A stretch of DNA of 64,000 bases from Terracoccus sp. 273MFTsu3.1 (GCF_000383675.1 NZ_KB911821.1:372001-436000), one strand, 5' to 3'; shown: positions 29,111-42,993, numbered from the stretch's first letter. Numbers and translations are program-made. The notes: generated from the sequence alone by a model not told the origin.

Positions 29111-31315
29111 GTGACTGGCTCAGCGAAGAAGCCCCGTTCCAGCAAGCCGAACCGCGTGCGCAGCGCCGCTCCCCCAGCTCCACGACGCGACGATGCCACC
29201 CCGACCGCAGACACCGCGTTCGTCGACGACACCGAGGCAGGAGCCGTCCACCTCGCCCCCGACCACCCCGTGAGCGCCCCGCCGACCGTCGAGGGTATGC
29301 CGGGTGACGCGCTTCCGATGGGACGCATCCCCGTGAGCGACGTCCGTCCGCTCGTCGACGGCGGGACCCGCCCGGCGAAGTCGGTCGTCGGCGAGGAGTT
29401 CACCGTCCGGGCCAAGGTCTTCCGCGAGGGCCACGACGCGGTCAACGCGACCGCCGTGCTCACCGACCCCGACGGCACCGACCACTACTTCGCCATGCAC
29501 AGCGTCAACCCCGGCCTGTCCGAGTGGGCTGCCACCGTCGTGGCCGACCGCGAGGGCTGGTGGACCTACCGCGTCGAGGGCTGGTCCGACCCCTACGCGA
29601 CGTGGGTGCACGACGCCGGCATCAAGATCGCCGCCGGCGTCGACGAGGACCTCATGTGCGCCGAGGGCGTCCGCGTGCTCGAGCGGTTCGCCGCGGCCGT
29701 CCGAGGCCTCGGCGTCGACGCCTCCGAGATCGACAAGGGCGTCGTCGCCCTGGGCGACAACCGGGCCCCTGCCGCGCACCGCTTCGGCGCGGCCACGTCA
29801 CCGGAGATCACCGGCCTGGCGGCCCTCGTGCCGCTGCGGGAGTTCGTGTCGGCATCACCGGCGTACTCCCTGCTCGTCGAGCGCGAGCGCGCGCTCTACG
29901 GCGCCTGGTACGAGATCTTCCCCCGGTCCGAGGGCGCCCACCGCGACGAGAAGACGGGCGAGTGGGTCTCGGGGACCTTCCGGTCCGCGGCCGAGCGGCT
30001 ACCCGCCATCGCCGACATGGGCTTCGACGTCGTCTACCTGACGCCGATCCACCCGATCGGCACGACGGCCCGCAAGGGTCGCAACAACTCGCTCACGGCC
30101 CAGCCCGGCGACCCCGGATCCCCTTATGCCATCGGTTCGCCCGACGGTGGGCACGACGCGATCCATCCCGACCTCGGCACGTTCGAGGACTTCGACCACT
30201 TCGTCGCCGAGACGCGACGGCTCGGCATGGAGGTCGCCCTCGACATCGCGCTGCAGGCCTCCCCCGACCACCCGTGGGTCCAGACCCACCCGGACCTCTT
30301 CACGACGCGGGCCGACGGCACCATCGCCTACGCCGAGAACCCGCCGAAGAAGTACCAGGACATCTACCCGCTCAACTTCGACAACGACCCGGCCGGGTCC
30401 TACGCCGAGGTACGCCGGGTCATCCAGGTGTGGCTCGACCACGGGGTCCGCATCTTCCGCGTCGACAACCCCCACACCAAGCCGGTCGCCTTCTGGCAGT
30501 GGCTCATCGCCGATGTCGCGCAGGACCACCCCGACACCATCTGGCTGTCCGAGGCCTTCACGAAGCCGGCGATGATGCACCACCTCGCCAAGGCCGGCTT
30601 CCAGCAGAGCTACACCTACTACGCGTGGCGCAACGCGAAGTGGGAGCTCGAGGAGTACGGCACCGAGCTCGCCGGGGAGGACACCGGGTCGGCGTACATG
30701 CGACCCGCGTTCTGGCCGACGACGCACGACATCCTCACCCCCTACATGCAGTACGGCGGACCGACCGCGTGGAAGCTCCGCGCGGCCGTCGCGGCCACCA
30801 TGTCGCCGACCTACGGCATCTACGCCGGCTACGAGCTCATGGAGCACGTCGCCCGCCCCGGCGCCGAGGAGCAGATCGACAACGAGAAGTACGAGTACAA
30901 GGACCGCCAGTGGTATCTCTACGAGCCGGGCGGCCCCCTCGAGAGCCGATCGCTCGCCTGGTACCTCAAGCGGCTCAACGACATCCGCGGCTGGCACCCC
31001 GCGCTGCACTGGCTGCGCAACCTGCGCTTCCACGCCGCCGACGACGAGAACGTCATGGTCTTCAGCAAGTCCCGTGTCGTCGACCGGGCCACGGGTGAGC
31101 GCGACACCGTCCTCGTCATCGCCAACCTCGACCCGCACGCCACGCGTGAGACGTGGGTGCACCTCGACATGGAGGCACTGGGTATGGCCACGTGGTCGAC
31201 GTTCGACGCACACGACCACATCACCAACCAGACGTGGGAGTGGCGCCAGGACAACTTCGTCCGGCTCGGCCCCGACTCCGAACCCGTCCACATCATCCAC
31301 GTGAGGAGCCACTGA
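29111..31315 (+). CDS. glgE: GlgE, alpha-1,4-glucan:maltose-1-phosphate maltosyltransferase
   Basis: Extends alpha-1,4 glucan chains with maltose from maltose 1-phosphate (734 aa). The N-terminal dimer domain (VSDVRPLVDGGTRPAKSVVG) is followed by a GH13_3 barrel with IHPIGTTARKGRNNSLTAQP, the nucleophile region GVRIFRVDNPHTKPVAFWQW, acid WLSEAFTKPAMM and the stabilising TTHDILTPYMQYGG. The first ~60 residues are a Pro/Ala/Ser-rich leader. The GTG at 29111 lies seven bases after TACGGT (29098-29103). It heads the operon glgE-treS-mak-glgB-pgm. Confidence 0.95.
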   Translation: MTGSAKKPRSSKPNRVRSAAPPAPRRDDATPTADTAFVDDTEAGAVHLAPDHPVSAPPTVEGMPGDALPMGRIPVSDVRPLVDGGTRPAKSVVGEEFTVRAKVFREGHDAVNATAVLTDPDGTDHYFAMHSVNPGLSEWAATVVADREGWWTYRVEGWSDPYATWVHDAGIKIAAGVDEDLMCAEGVRVLERFAAAVRGLGVDASEIDKGVVALGDNRAPAAHRFGAATSPEITGLAALVPLREFVSASPAYSLLVERERALYGAWYEIFPRSEGAHRDEKTGEWVSGTFRSAAERLPAIADMGFDVVYLTPIHPIGTTARKGRNNSLTAQPGDPGSPYAIGSPDGGHDAIHPDLGTFEDFDHFVAETRRLGMEVALDIALQASPDHPWVQTHPDLFTTRADGTIAYAENPPKKYQDIYPLNFDNDPAGSYAEVRRVIQVWLDHGVRIFRVDNPHTKPVAFWQWLIADVAQDHPDTIWLSEAFTKPAMMHHLAKAGFQQSYTYYAWRNAKWELEEYGTELAGEDTGSAYMRPAFWPTTHDILTPYMQYGGPTAWKLRAAVAATMSPTYGIYAGYELMEHVARPGAEEQIDNEKYEYKDRQWYLYEPGGPLESRSLAWYLKRLNDIRGWHPALHWLRNLRFHAADDENVMVFSKSRVVDRATGERDTVLVIANLDPHATRETWVHLDMEALGMATWSTFDAHDHITNQTWEWRQDNFVRLGPDSEPVHIIHVRSH

Positions 31316-31318
31316 CGC

Positions 31319-33024
<1,706 letters not shown>

Positions 33025-33025
<1 letters not shown>

Positions 33026-34452
33026 TGGCCATCGTGCACAAGGGCGCGACGATCGTGCCGACCAAGACCGAGATGGTCACCGAGTGGATGCCGCACCAGC
33101 GGTGGTACCACGGCAAGGGCCACGTGCCGCAGCTGCGCCGCGTCGGCGGGTTCCGCTTCGAGGACCCCGAGGGCGAGGTGGGCTGCGAGACGCTGCTCCT
33201 CGCCGACGAGGCCGTGGCCCCGGCCGTCGTCTACCAGGTCCCCCTCACCTACCGCTCGGCCCCTCTGGAGGGCGCCGAACACGCGCTGCTCGGCACGATG
33301 GAGCACAGCGTCCTCGGCACGCGGTGGGTCTACGACGGACCGCACGACCCGGTCTACGTCAGCCAGCTCATGGCGACGATCCTCGGCGGCGGCGTCTCCG
33401 ACGAGGCGCAGGCCTCGGTCGGCAGCAACGCGCTCGCCACGGGCTCCTCGACCGGCCACGCCGACGGGTCGGTGTCGTCGTCGACCGTGCTCAGGGGCGA
33501 GCAGTCCAACACGTCGGTGATCTGCCGCATGACCACTCCCCACGGCGGCCCGGCCGAGCCGGTCATCGTCAAGGTCTTCCGCACCCTCCAGGACGGCGAG
33601 AACCCCGACGTCGTCGTCCAGTCCGCGCTGACCCAGGAGGGCTCGGACCGCGTCCCGATGGCCATCGGCCACCTCTCCGGTTCCTGGGACGGCCCGTCCG
33701 ACGCCGCCCCCATGCACGGCCACCTCGCCTTCGCGCAGGAGTTCATCCCCGGGGTCGAGGACGCGTGGCGGGTCGCCCTCGTGGCCGCCGCGTCGGGCAC
33801 GGACTTCACCGACCGTGCCCGTGACCTCGGCGTCGTCACGGCCCAGATCCACACCGCGCTCGCGCACGCCCTCGGCACCCACGAGGTGACGCCCGAGGCG
33901 CGAGAGGCCGTCGTCGCGTCGATGCGCCAGCGGTATGCCGCCGCCGTGGCCCTCGTGCCCGACCTCGCCTCGCGCTCGGCCGCCGTCGAGCGGGTCGTCG
34001 CGTCCGTGCGCGACGTGCACTGGCCGTCGCTGCAGCGGATCCACGGCGACTACCACCTCGGCCAGGTGCTCGACGTGCCCGAGCGCGGGTGGGTGGCCCT
34101 CGACTTCGAGGGCGAGCCGCTGCGCCCGCTCGCCGAACGCGTACTCCCCGATCTCACGGCGCGCGACGTCGCCGGGATGCTGCGCTCCTTCGACTACGCC
34201 GCGGGCTCCGTGGCGCTGGCCGAGTCGCCGGTGGACGCGACCGCCTGGGCGGCAGCCTGCCGGGCCGCCTTCCTCGACGGGTACGCCTCCGTCGCAGGGG
34301 CGCCCGACGCCGACGCGCAGGCACTGACTCGCGCGCTCGAGCTCGACAAGGCGCTCTACGAGGTTGTCTACGAGGCCCGCAACCGGCCCTCGTGGCTGCC
34401 GATCCCGCTCGGCGCCGTCGAGCGACTCACCACCGAGGAAGGCACGCCATGA
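33025..34452 (+). CDS. mak: Maltokinase Mak (Pep2)
   Basis: Makes maltose 1-phosphate from maltose and ATP (475 aa). An N-terminal lid domain ([20 protein letters not shown]) is followed by a kinase-like fold. The catalytic loop is [19 protein letters not shown] and the metal-binding Asp is in [31 protein letters not shown] is the N-lobe. It overlaps treS by one base (TGATG) and glgB by four. GGGGAGGA upstream supports the start. It supplies the GlgE donor. Confidence 0.93.
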
Positions 34453-36727
34453 CCACCGAGACCGCCCACGGTCCCTCCCTCGACGACGCCGCCATCACGG
34501 CCTTCCTCCAGGGCCGCAACGGCCAGCCGCACGACCTGCTCGGCCACCACGTCGGCCCCGGCGGCCTGACGATCACGGCATACCGCCCCTTCGCGACCCG
34601 GGTCGGCGCCCGGATCGACTCGGGCGAGCGGGTCGAGCTGCAGCACGTCCGCGACGGCATCTGGTCGATGACCTCGCCGGACTTCGGCACGACCCACGAC
34701 TACCGCCTCCTCGTCGAGTACGGCGACGGCGTGGAGCACGAGCAGGACGACCCCTACCGCTTCGCCCCGACCCTCGGGGAGATCGACCGCCACCTCATCA
34801 ACGAGGGGCGCCACGAGCAGCTGTGGACCGTGCTCGGCGCGCACGTGCGCCACTACCCCGGACCGCTCGGCGACGTCTGGGGGGTGTCCTTCGCGGTGTG
34901 GGCGCCCCGCGCACGGGCCGTCCACGTCATCGGCGACTTCAACGACTGGGACCGCCGCTCGCACCCGATGCGGGCACTCGGCGAGAGCGGCATCTGGGAG
35001 CTCTTCCTGCCCGGCGCCCAGGAGGGGATGAACTACCAGTTCGCCGTGCGCGGACCCGACGAGCTCGTCCGGCTCAAGAGCGACCCGATGGCGCGGATGA
35101 CGGAGGTCGCGCCCAAGCAGGCGGCCATCGTCACCGAGACCCACTACGACTGGCGCGACGACGACTGGATGGAACGCCGCCGCACGAGCAACGCCCACGA
35201 GGGTCCGATGAGCATCTACGAGGTCCACCTCGGCTCGTGGCGCCAGGAGCTCGGCTACCGCGGTCTCGCCGAGCACCTCGTCAACTACGTGCGCGACCTC
35301 GGCTTCACGCACGTCGAGTTCCTGCCCGTCATGGAGCACCCGTACGTCCCGTCGTGGGGCTACCACGTGACCGGCTACTACGCCCCGAGCTCCCGCTGGG
35401 GCCGCCCCGACGACTTCCGCTTCCTCGTCGACGAGCTGCACCGGGCCGGCATCGGGGTCCTGCTCGACTGGGTGCCCGGCCACTTCGCCACCGACGAGTG
35501 GGCCCTGGCTCGCTTCGACGGCCTGCCGCTCTACGAGCACCCGGACCCCCGCAAGGGCTGGCACCCCGAGTGGGGCTCCAACATCTTCGACTACGGCCGG
35601 CCCGAGGTGCGCAACTTCCTCGTCGCCAACGCCATCTACTGGCTCGAGGAGTTCCACCTCGACGGCCTGCGCGTCGACGGCGTCGCCTCGATGCTCTACC
35701 TCGACTACGCCCGCGACGCCGGGGCCTGGGTGCCCAACAAGGACGGCGGGCGCGAGAACCTCGAGGCCGTCGAACTGCTCAAGGAGACGAACGGCACCGC
35801 GTACAAGCGCGTCGGCGGGATCGTCACGATCGCCGAGGAGTCGACGACGTGGCCGGGCGTCACGAAGCCGACCAACGAGGGCGGCCTCGGTTTCGGCTTC
35901 AAGTGGAACATGGGCTGGATGAACGACTCGCTGAAGTACCTCGGCGAGGAGCCGATCTACCGCAGCTACCACCACGGCAAGCTGACGTTCTCGCTCATGT
36001 ACGCCTTCGACGAGAACTTCGTGCTGCCGATCAGCCACGACGAGGTCGTCCACGGCAAGGGCTCGCTGCTGCGCAAGTCGCGCGGCTCCCGCGAGGAGCA
36101 GGTCGCGACCCTCCGCGCCTTCCTCGCCTACCTCTGGTGCCACCCCGGCAAGCAGCTGCTCTTCATGGGCTGCGAGTTCGGCCAGGAGTCCGAGTGGTCC
36201 GAGGGCCGCAGCCTGGACTGGTGGCTGCTCGAGCAGCCGCTGCACTACCGCGTCCACAACCTCGTCAAGGACCTCAACGGCATCTACCGCGGCAACCGGG
36301 CGCTGTGGGAGCTCGACGCCGACCGCTCGGGCTTCGAGTGGCTCGAGGCCGACGACGCAGCCCACAACACGTTCTCGTGGCTGCGCTTCGGCAAGGGCGA
36401 CCGGGCGACCGACGCCCCCGTCGTGGCGTGCGTCATGAACTTCAGCGGCGAGACGCAGCAGTCCTACCGCATCGGTCTTCCGCGCGGCGGCCGGTGGACG
36501 GTCGTCCTCGACACGGCCGGCTACCACCCGGACGCCCCGAGCAGCACCGGCATCGTCGTCGAGGCGCGCGAGGAGTCCTGGCACCAGCAGCCGTATGCCG
36601 CCGACCTCACCGTCCCGCGCCTGTCGACCGTCTGGCTCGTCCCCGTCGACGAGCCCTCCGTCCCGACCGTCGTGGCCGGGACCCTCGCGAGCAGCGACGC
36701 CGACCCGACCCCGAACGGAGACCCCTC

Positions 36728-36731
<4 letters not shown>
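34449..36731 (+). CDS. glgB: 1,4-alpha-glucan branching enzyme GlgB
   Basis: Introduces alpha-1,6 branches into linear glucan (760 aa). Two CBM48-type domains lie ahead of the barrel ([20 protein letters not shown] and [20 protein letters not shown]). Catalytic marks are [35 protein letters not shown] with the nucleophile Asp, [13 protein letters not shown] with the acid Glu, and [15 protein letters not shown]. It overlaps mak and pgm by four bases each (ATGA). GAGGAAGG precedes the start. With GlgE it gives a branched glucan. Confidence 0.96.
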
Positions 36732-38370
<1,639 letters not shown>

Positions 38371-38374
<4 letters not shown>

Positions 38375-38856
38375 GCGAGCTCGACGAGTCCGGTCCGCGG
38401 GGCCGGCTGGTCCTCGTGACGGCGGCCCGGCCCCAGGCCCGGGCCGCCCTCGCATCGGCCGTGGCTGCTCGTCTCCACGGGGCGGTCGTCGTCGACGGCG
38501 CGGCACTCGAGGCAGCGGTCACGAGCGGCGCCGTCCCCGGGTGGGACGAGCCGCCGACGTCGGAGCAGCTGCGGAGGCGGCTGCTGCGCTGGTCGGCGGC
38601 CCTGGCCGTCGCCGAGACCTACCAGCTCGAGGGGCTCGACGCGGTCGTCGCCGAGGACGCGCTCGGGGACCGGCTCGAGGACTTCCTCGACCTCGTCGAG
38701 CCCGAGCCCGTCCACGTGGTCGTCGTCCGTGACGGCGCCGACCCTGCCACGCCGCACTGGGGCCTGTGGGTCGACGGCACGGACCCGGTCGGGGCCACGG
38801 CCGCCGACGTCGTCAGCCGGCTGGCCGACGCGCTCGTCGCCACGTCGGCCACCTGA
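38371..38856 (+). CDS. P-loop-kinase-like protein lacking the Walker A motif
   Basis: A 161-aa protein of unknown function, last in the glgE operon and overlapping pgm by four bases. The strand-helix pattern follows small AAA/adenylylsulfate-kinase-like phosphotransferases: RLVLVT, helix [27 protein letters not shown], a helix around [23 protein letters not shown] and a [15 protein letters not shown] end. The usual GxxxxGK[S/T] loop is replaced by [10 protein letters not shown], so nucleotide phosphoryl transfer seems unlikely. It might be a regulator or structural remnant. The family assignment is by eye. Confidence 0.6.
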
Positions 38857-38890
38857 CACCCGACGGCACGCGACCGCACCCACACAGCAC

Positions 38891-38925
38891 AGCGGGCCAC
38901 CCTCCGACGTGGAGGACGGCCCGCT
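38891..38925. terminator. Terminator at the end of the glgE operon
   Basis: AGCGGGCC (38891-38898) pairs with 38918-38925, and CCTCC with GGAGG inside it, with a short internal loop. It lies between the operon and the convergent thioredoxin-like gene. Confidence 0.7.
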
Positions 38926-38938
38926 TCGTGTCGGGCCC

Positions 38939-39886
38939 TCAGAAGAGGGCGCTCATGAGCGACTTGCGTGCCTTCGCGACGCGCTCGTCGGTGACGCCGA
39001 TGACCTCGAAGAGCTCGACGAGGTGCTCGCGTGCCTTGTTGCGGTCGGCGTCCGCCGTGACGCGCACCGTGTCGATGAGCCTCATGAAGGCGTCCTCGAC
39101 GTGTCCCCCGAGCAGGTCGAGGTCGGCGACGAGGATCTGCGCGTCGACGTCGGTCGGTGCGGCGGCCGCAGCGGCACGGGCGGCCTGGAGGTCGGCGCCC
39201 TGGGTGCGCTGCAGCAGCCCGACCTGGGCGAGGCCGAGCTTGGCGTCGGTGTCGGCAGGGCTCTGGACGAGGGCCTCACGGTAGGCCGAGGCGGCTCCGT
39301 CGAGGTCACCCGCCTCGATGGCGTCGAAGGCCTTCTGGTGCAGCGGCGGCAGCGGCTGCTCCTGCTCGGCCTCGTCGGCCGATGCCTCGACGTCGTCCCC
39401 GACGGTGACGGTGCCGGTGACCCCGTGCTGGGCCGCGAGCTGGAGCACCTGGTCGATGACGGCCGTGACCTGGGCCTCGGGCTGCACGCCCTCGAACAGC
39501 GGCACGGGTTGGCTCTGCACGAAGGCGAAGCTCACCGGCACGGCCTGGACCTGGAAGGCCTGCAGGATCGTGGGGTTCGCGTCGACGTCGACGGTGACGA
39601 GCTGGAAGCGACCCGCGTAGCGGCGGGCCACCGAGCCCAAGGTCGTGACGAAGTCGGCCGACTCCTGCAGCCGCGGCGACCACAGCACCATGACGACGGG
39701 GTGCCGGTCGGACGCCGCGATGACGTCACGGATCGAGGCGTCAGTGCCCTCGATGACGAGGCCAGCACCGTCCGCGGAGGTGGAGGCCCCTGCGGATGCG
39801 GGGCCAGCCGGCTGGGCCGGACGCTTGAGCGATGACAGGTCGACGGCACCGCGAAGTGCTGCTGCGGTGAATGGCTGGTGACTCAT
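38939..39886 (-). CDS. CnoX/YbbN-like thioredoxin-TPR protein
   Basis: A 315-aa protein with a thioredoxin-fold domain (VVMVLWSPRLQESADFVTTL to VPVSFAFVQSQPVPLFEGVQ) followed by tetratricopeptide-like repeats (AFDAIEAGDLDGAASAYREA, ADTDAKLGLAQVGLLQRTQG). The redox CxxC is replaced by WSPRLQ, so it is not a redox thioredoxin. It resembles co-chaperones of the CnoX group that hand unfolded proteins to GroEL. An SD-like CAGGAT precedes the ATG at 39886. It is downstream of a lipoprotein gene with a 14-base gap. Confidence 0.8.
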   Translation of the reverse strand: MSHQPFTAAALRGAVDLSSLKRPAQPAGPASAGASTSADGAGLVIEGTDASIRDVIAASDRHPVVMVLWSPRLQESADFVTTLGSVARRYAGRFQLVTVDVDANPTILQAFQVQAVPVSFAFVQSQPVPLFEGVQPEAQVTAVIDQVLQLAAQHGVTGTVTVGDDVEASADEAEQEQPLPPLHQKAFDAIEAGDLDGAASAYREALVQSPADTDAKLGLAQVGLLQRTQGADLQAARAAAAAAPTDVDAQILVADLDLLGGHVEDAFMRLIDTVRVTADADRNKAREHLVELFEVIGVTDERVAKARKSLMSALF

Positions 39887-39900
39887 AGATCAATCCTGCC

Positions 39901-40893
39901 TCACCGACCCGAGCCGGCGACGAGCTGGTCCGAAGCGGCGACGATGCGCGCCTGTCCGGACGCAGGGATGACGATGGCGACGATCTCGTTGGAGGTGAGG
40001 TTCGCCTCGGTCGTGATCTGCTTGATGCCGGTCAGGAGCGTCAGGTCCTTGGCCGGGGTGAGCTTGACGGGCGTCCGCATGGCGATGGCGTCGCTGCGCA
40101 CGAGGTGGGCGAAGACGATGGCGCCGTTGCCGTCCTTGAGGCGCAGGCCGCCGATGACGCCCTTGGGCTCGTGCTCCTGGGTGAAGGCACCCTGGTTGTT
40201 GAGGGCCTGCGACTGCGCGCGCGCCGACTGGCGCAGCTGCTCCGAGAGCGGGTCGTCGGCCAGCACCTTGGTCGCCGTCGGGTCGGGGTACTTCACCGAG
40301 GCGGCGAACGCCTTGACGACGTCGTCGGGCTTGGCGCTCAGGCCCTTGCCGTCGGCGATGGCGGCAGAGCCGTCGCTCGTCGGGTCGAGGGCGTCGAGCT
40401 TGGCGTCCGGCAGCATCGGCGTGACCGCGGCCGCCTTGAACGGCGCACCGGACTGGCCACCGACGAGCAGCACGAGGACGGCCGCACCGGTCTTCTTCAG
40501 CGTCGTCTGGGCGAGGATCTGCGCGGGGGCGTCGCCGGCGCGGGACAGCGCGAGCACCTTGACGCCGGTCGTGGCGAGCTCGGCGTCGGCCTTCTCCGCG
40601 GCGGTGCGCCCGGGCAGCGTCTTGGCGTACGCGTTCGCCGACTGGAGCGCAGCGCCGACGAAGGCCTTGCTGCGAGCAGCCGCACCGGCGGCCGAGGCGT
40701 CGAGCGAGGCCGTCGCTGCGGCACCGACGGCCGAGGCGGCGGTCGTGTCAGCCGCGTCGGCCGCGACCACAGGAGTCGCCGAGACGCCGGTGCCGGCGGT
40801 GCCGTCGTCGGAGTTGCCGGTGCAGGCGGAGAGCATGGCAGCGCAGGCGAGCGCGGCGGCAAGAGCACGTCGACGAGTCGCGGTGCGGGGCAT
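39901..40893 (-). CDS. Hypothetical lipoprotein, Ala-rich
   Basis: A 330-aa exported lipoprotein of unknown function. MPRTATRRRALAAALACAAM runs into LSACTGN, a lipobox. An Ala/Thr-rich linker follows, then a domain with KVLALSRAGDAPAQILAQ, AVLVLLVGGQSGAPFKAAA and a conserved end IKQITTEANLTSNEIVAIVI. AAAGG nine bases upstream supports the ATG at 40893; an in-frame extension upstream is non-conserved. It lies directly upstream of the CnoX-like gene. The 221 bp before it hold no further gene. Confidence 0.65.
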   Translation of the reverse strand: MPRTATRRRALAAALACAAMLSACTGNSDDGTAGTGVSATPVVAADAADTTAASAVGAAATASLDASAAGAAARSKAFVGAALQSANAYAKTLPGRTAAEKADAELATTGVKVLALSRAGDAPAQILAQTTLKKTGAAVLVLLVGGQSGAPFKAAAVTPMLPDAKLDALDPTSDGSAAIADGKGLSAKPDDVVKAFAASVKYPDPTATKVLADDPLSEQLRQSARAQSQALNNQGAFTQEHEPKGVIGGLRLKDGNGAIVFAHLVRSDAIAMRTPVKLTPAKDLTLLTGIKQITTEANLTSNEIVAIVIPASGQARIVAASDQLVAGSGR

Positions 40894-41114
40894 GGAAAAG
40901 CCTTTCGGTGACGCAAGGGGATCGGCCGAGCACGTTCGGCCGCGACCCACGATACGCACGGACCATGCCGCATCCCCAATCCGCGGGAACGGCTCGCCGA
41001 GGACATTTCCGGACACTCCTGACGCAGTTCGTGCAGCAACACGAGCCAATGTCAGACAGGTCACGCTCGGCAGCAACACCGCATGCCCGTTATGCGCAGA
41101 TTGTCCTGCGCGCG

Positions 41115-41619
41115 TCAGGCGAGACGGCGGACCATCCGGATCTCCGGGGTGCCGGTCGGTGCGTGCACCTCGCGTCTGCCCTCGTCGACGAAGCCACGCC
41201 GCGTGTAGAAGGCCCGAGCCCTCGCGTTGCCCTCGATGACCCACAGGGTGGCCTCGCGGTCACCGAGGAGCTCGTCGACGAGCCGGTCGGCGACGCCTGT
41301 GCCACGGGCGTGCGGGGCGAGGTTGACGGCATACAGCTCCGAGTCGGTGGGTGCGTCCTCGTCACGGCTCGGGCCGGCACTGCCGAAGCCCGCGAGCCGG
41401 CCGCCCGGGTCCACGACCACGAGGGTGCGCTCCGGAGCGTCCGCCGGCAGGGCGACCCGCTCACGCCAGCGGTCCGCGCAGCGCTCGTCACTCAGCCCAG
41501 CGAGGTAGTCGGCCGGCATGAGGTCTGCGTACGCGTCGCGCCACGGCCATGTGCACGCGGCCGAGCTCGTCGCAGTCATCGGGCTCGAGCGGCCTGAGGC
41601 GCCAGTCCTGCTCAGTCAC
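41115..41619 (-). pseudogene. GNAT acetyltransferase with an N-terminal frameshift
   Basis: The frame from GTG 41619 reads VTEQDWRLRPLEPDDCDELG then RVHMA, the normal start of a GNAT protein, but then runs to a stop. The rest (WRDAYADLMPADYLAGLSDE through ARGTGVADRLVDELL and ARAFYTRRGFVDEGR) is in another frame. The break is near 41544, where two bases are missing (or one extra). The start overlaps the upstream gene stop by eight bases, as expected in an operon. It is either a recent pseudogene, a sequencing error, or a shorter protein starting at the ATG at 41579. Confidence 0.7.
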
Positions 41620-41926
41620 CCTGCTGACGGCCGAGCGCATCCTCGAGCCGCTCGAGCTTGCCGTCGAGCTCGCCCGTCCAGCCGGGACGGATGTCGGCCT
41701 TGAGCACGAGCCCGACACGTGGCGAGGTCTCCGCCAGCACGTCGCAGCACTGCTTCACGACAGCCATGCACTCGTCCCACTCCCCTTCGATCGTCGTGAA
41801 CATCGCGTCGGTGCGGTGCGGCAGACCGGAGTCGCGCACGACGCGAATGGCTCGGGCGACGGCGTCGGACACGGACCCCGTGTCGTCGGCCGCGACGGTG
41901 GGAGCGACGGAGAAGGCGATCAGCAT
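41612..41926 (-). CDS. Thiamine-binding-like protein (YqgV/MTH1187 family)
   Basis: A 104-aa cytoplasmic protein with a ferredoxin-like fold. LIAFSVAPTVAADDTGSVSD and SGLPHRTDAMFTTIEGEWDE are family marks; MFTTIEGEWDE resembles the thiamine-pyrimidine pocket of YkoF relatives. Function is unproven in the family. TACGGT (41938-41933), part of a GGCATACGGT stretch, lies six bases before the ATG. Its stop overlaps the start of the damaged acetyltransferase gene by eight bases. Confidence 0.75.
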   Translation of the reverse strand: MLIAFSVAPTVAADDTGSVSDAVARAIRVVRDSGLPHRTDAMFTTIEGEWDECMAVVKQCCDVLAETSPRVGLVLKADIRPGWTGELDGKLERLEDALGRQQGD

Positions 41927-41985
41927 GACCTCACCGTATGCCGCCTCCGCCGTCGTCGCGCGAGCACCCCACCGCGCCGCTCGGC

Positions 41986-42993
41986 CTAGAAGGCCCTCTT
42001 CATCGTCAGCGCTTCCTCGATGATGGCGAAGCCCAGGTCCTTGTTGATCTGGACCATCCACGGGTTCTGCTCGTCGTTCATCGTCTGGACCGAACGCCGT
42101 TCTGGCGCAAGGCGGGCCAGCTCCTTGAGGTTCGCGACCTTGACGGCCATGCCGAGCCGGTGACCGCGGTGCTCGGGCAGCACGAGGGTGCCCCACTGGA
42201 AGACGACGTGCGGGTCCCCGGACGGGATGGAGAGGTCTGTGTAGGCCGCGACGACGCCGGACTCGCGGTGCACGGCGACCGCCGTGACCATCGTGCGACC
42301 GGTGTCGCGCAGGTGCTGCAGCAGCGTCTCGTAGTCGTCGACGGTCATCGACTCGGGCTCGAACTCGACGTCCCCCGTGGGGGCGTCGAGGATGAGGCGG
42401 TTCGATGCGTCGCAGACGCCCTGCCGCAGCTCGGCCGGCACGCCGTCGACGTGGACGGTGAGCTCGTAGAGGTCGCCCATCGCCTCCGCGGCACGACGCT
42501 CGTGCTCGGCCATGACCTCGGCCGCGACCGGGAGCGGGAGCGAGCGCACGATCTCGACGCTCGACACCGTGAAGCCACGGCGAAGGGCGAACTCGCGGTC
42601 CGCGTGCGACTCGCGGTCGCCCACCGGCACGAAGACCTCGGTCAGGAGCATCTCCCGGCCCGCTGCCCGGGCCTGCTGCTCCATCCAGTCGACGAGGGCG
42701 GTCCCCACGCCCTGCCGGCGGTGCTGCGGGTCGACCTCGAGGTGCGACCAGCACTTGTCCAGGTTGTCGCGCTCGGGGAAGAAGACGCGCGCCCAGCCGA
42801 CGGGTGAGCCGTCGACGACCGCGACCGCGCTCTCCTCGCGCTCGCCGGGGAACGAGAAGCGCACCATCTTGAGGAACTCGCCCTCGGTGCGCTGGATCGG
42901 CTGGACGCGCGAGACGGACTCGCTGCGCGTGGCCACGCCGAAGAGCTCCTTGAGCATGACGTCGTCGTCATGGTCGAGCGGGATGATGTCCAT
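41986..42993 (-). CDS. GNAT-family acetyltransferase, two GNAT domains
   Basis: A 335-aa protein with two GNAT repeats. The first has SHLEVDPQHRRQGVGTALV followed by DWMEQQARAAG; the second has WGTLVLPEHRGHRLGMAVKV and NDEQNPWMVQINKDLGF, seen in mycothiol-synthase-like and related enzymes. Both acetyl-CoA loops look intact. The substrate is unknown. The ATG at 42993 gives MDIIPLDHDDDVMLKELFGV; the upstream GAGGG is too close to be a normal ribosome site, so the start is only moderately sure. It precedes the thiamine-binding-like gene. Confidence 0.78.
   Translation of the reverse strand: MDIIPLDHDDDVMLKELFGVATRSESVSRVQPIQRTEGEFLKMVRFSFPGEREESAVAVVDGSPVGWARVFFPERDNLDKCWSHLEVDPQHRRQGVGTALVDWMEQQARAAGREMLLTEVFVPVGDRESHADREFALRRGFTVSSVEIVRSLPLPVAAEVMAEHERRAAEAMGDLYELTVHVDGVPAELRQGVCDASNRLILDAPTGDVEFEPESMTVDDYETLLQHLRDTGRTMVTAVAVHRESGVVAAYTDLSIPSGDPHVVFQWGTLVLPEHRGHRLGMAVKVANLKELARLAPERRSVQTMNDEQNPWMVQINKDLGFAIIEEALTMKRAF

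Noticed and set aside
34368-36584. A 738-codon open frame on the minus strand opposite glgB
   Set aside because: Val/Asp/Glu-rich shadow of glgB; glgB is fully supported by motifs and operon overlaps.
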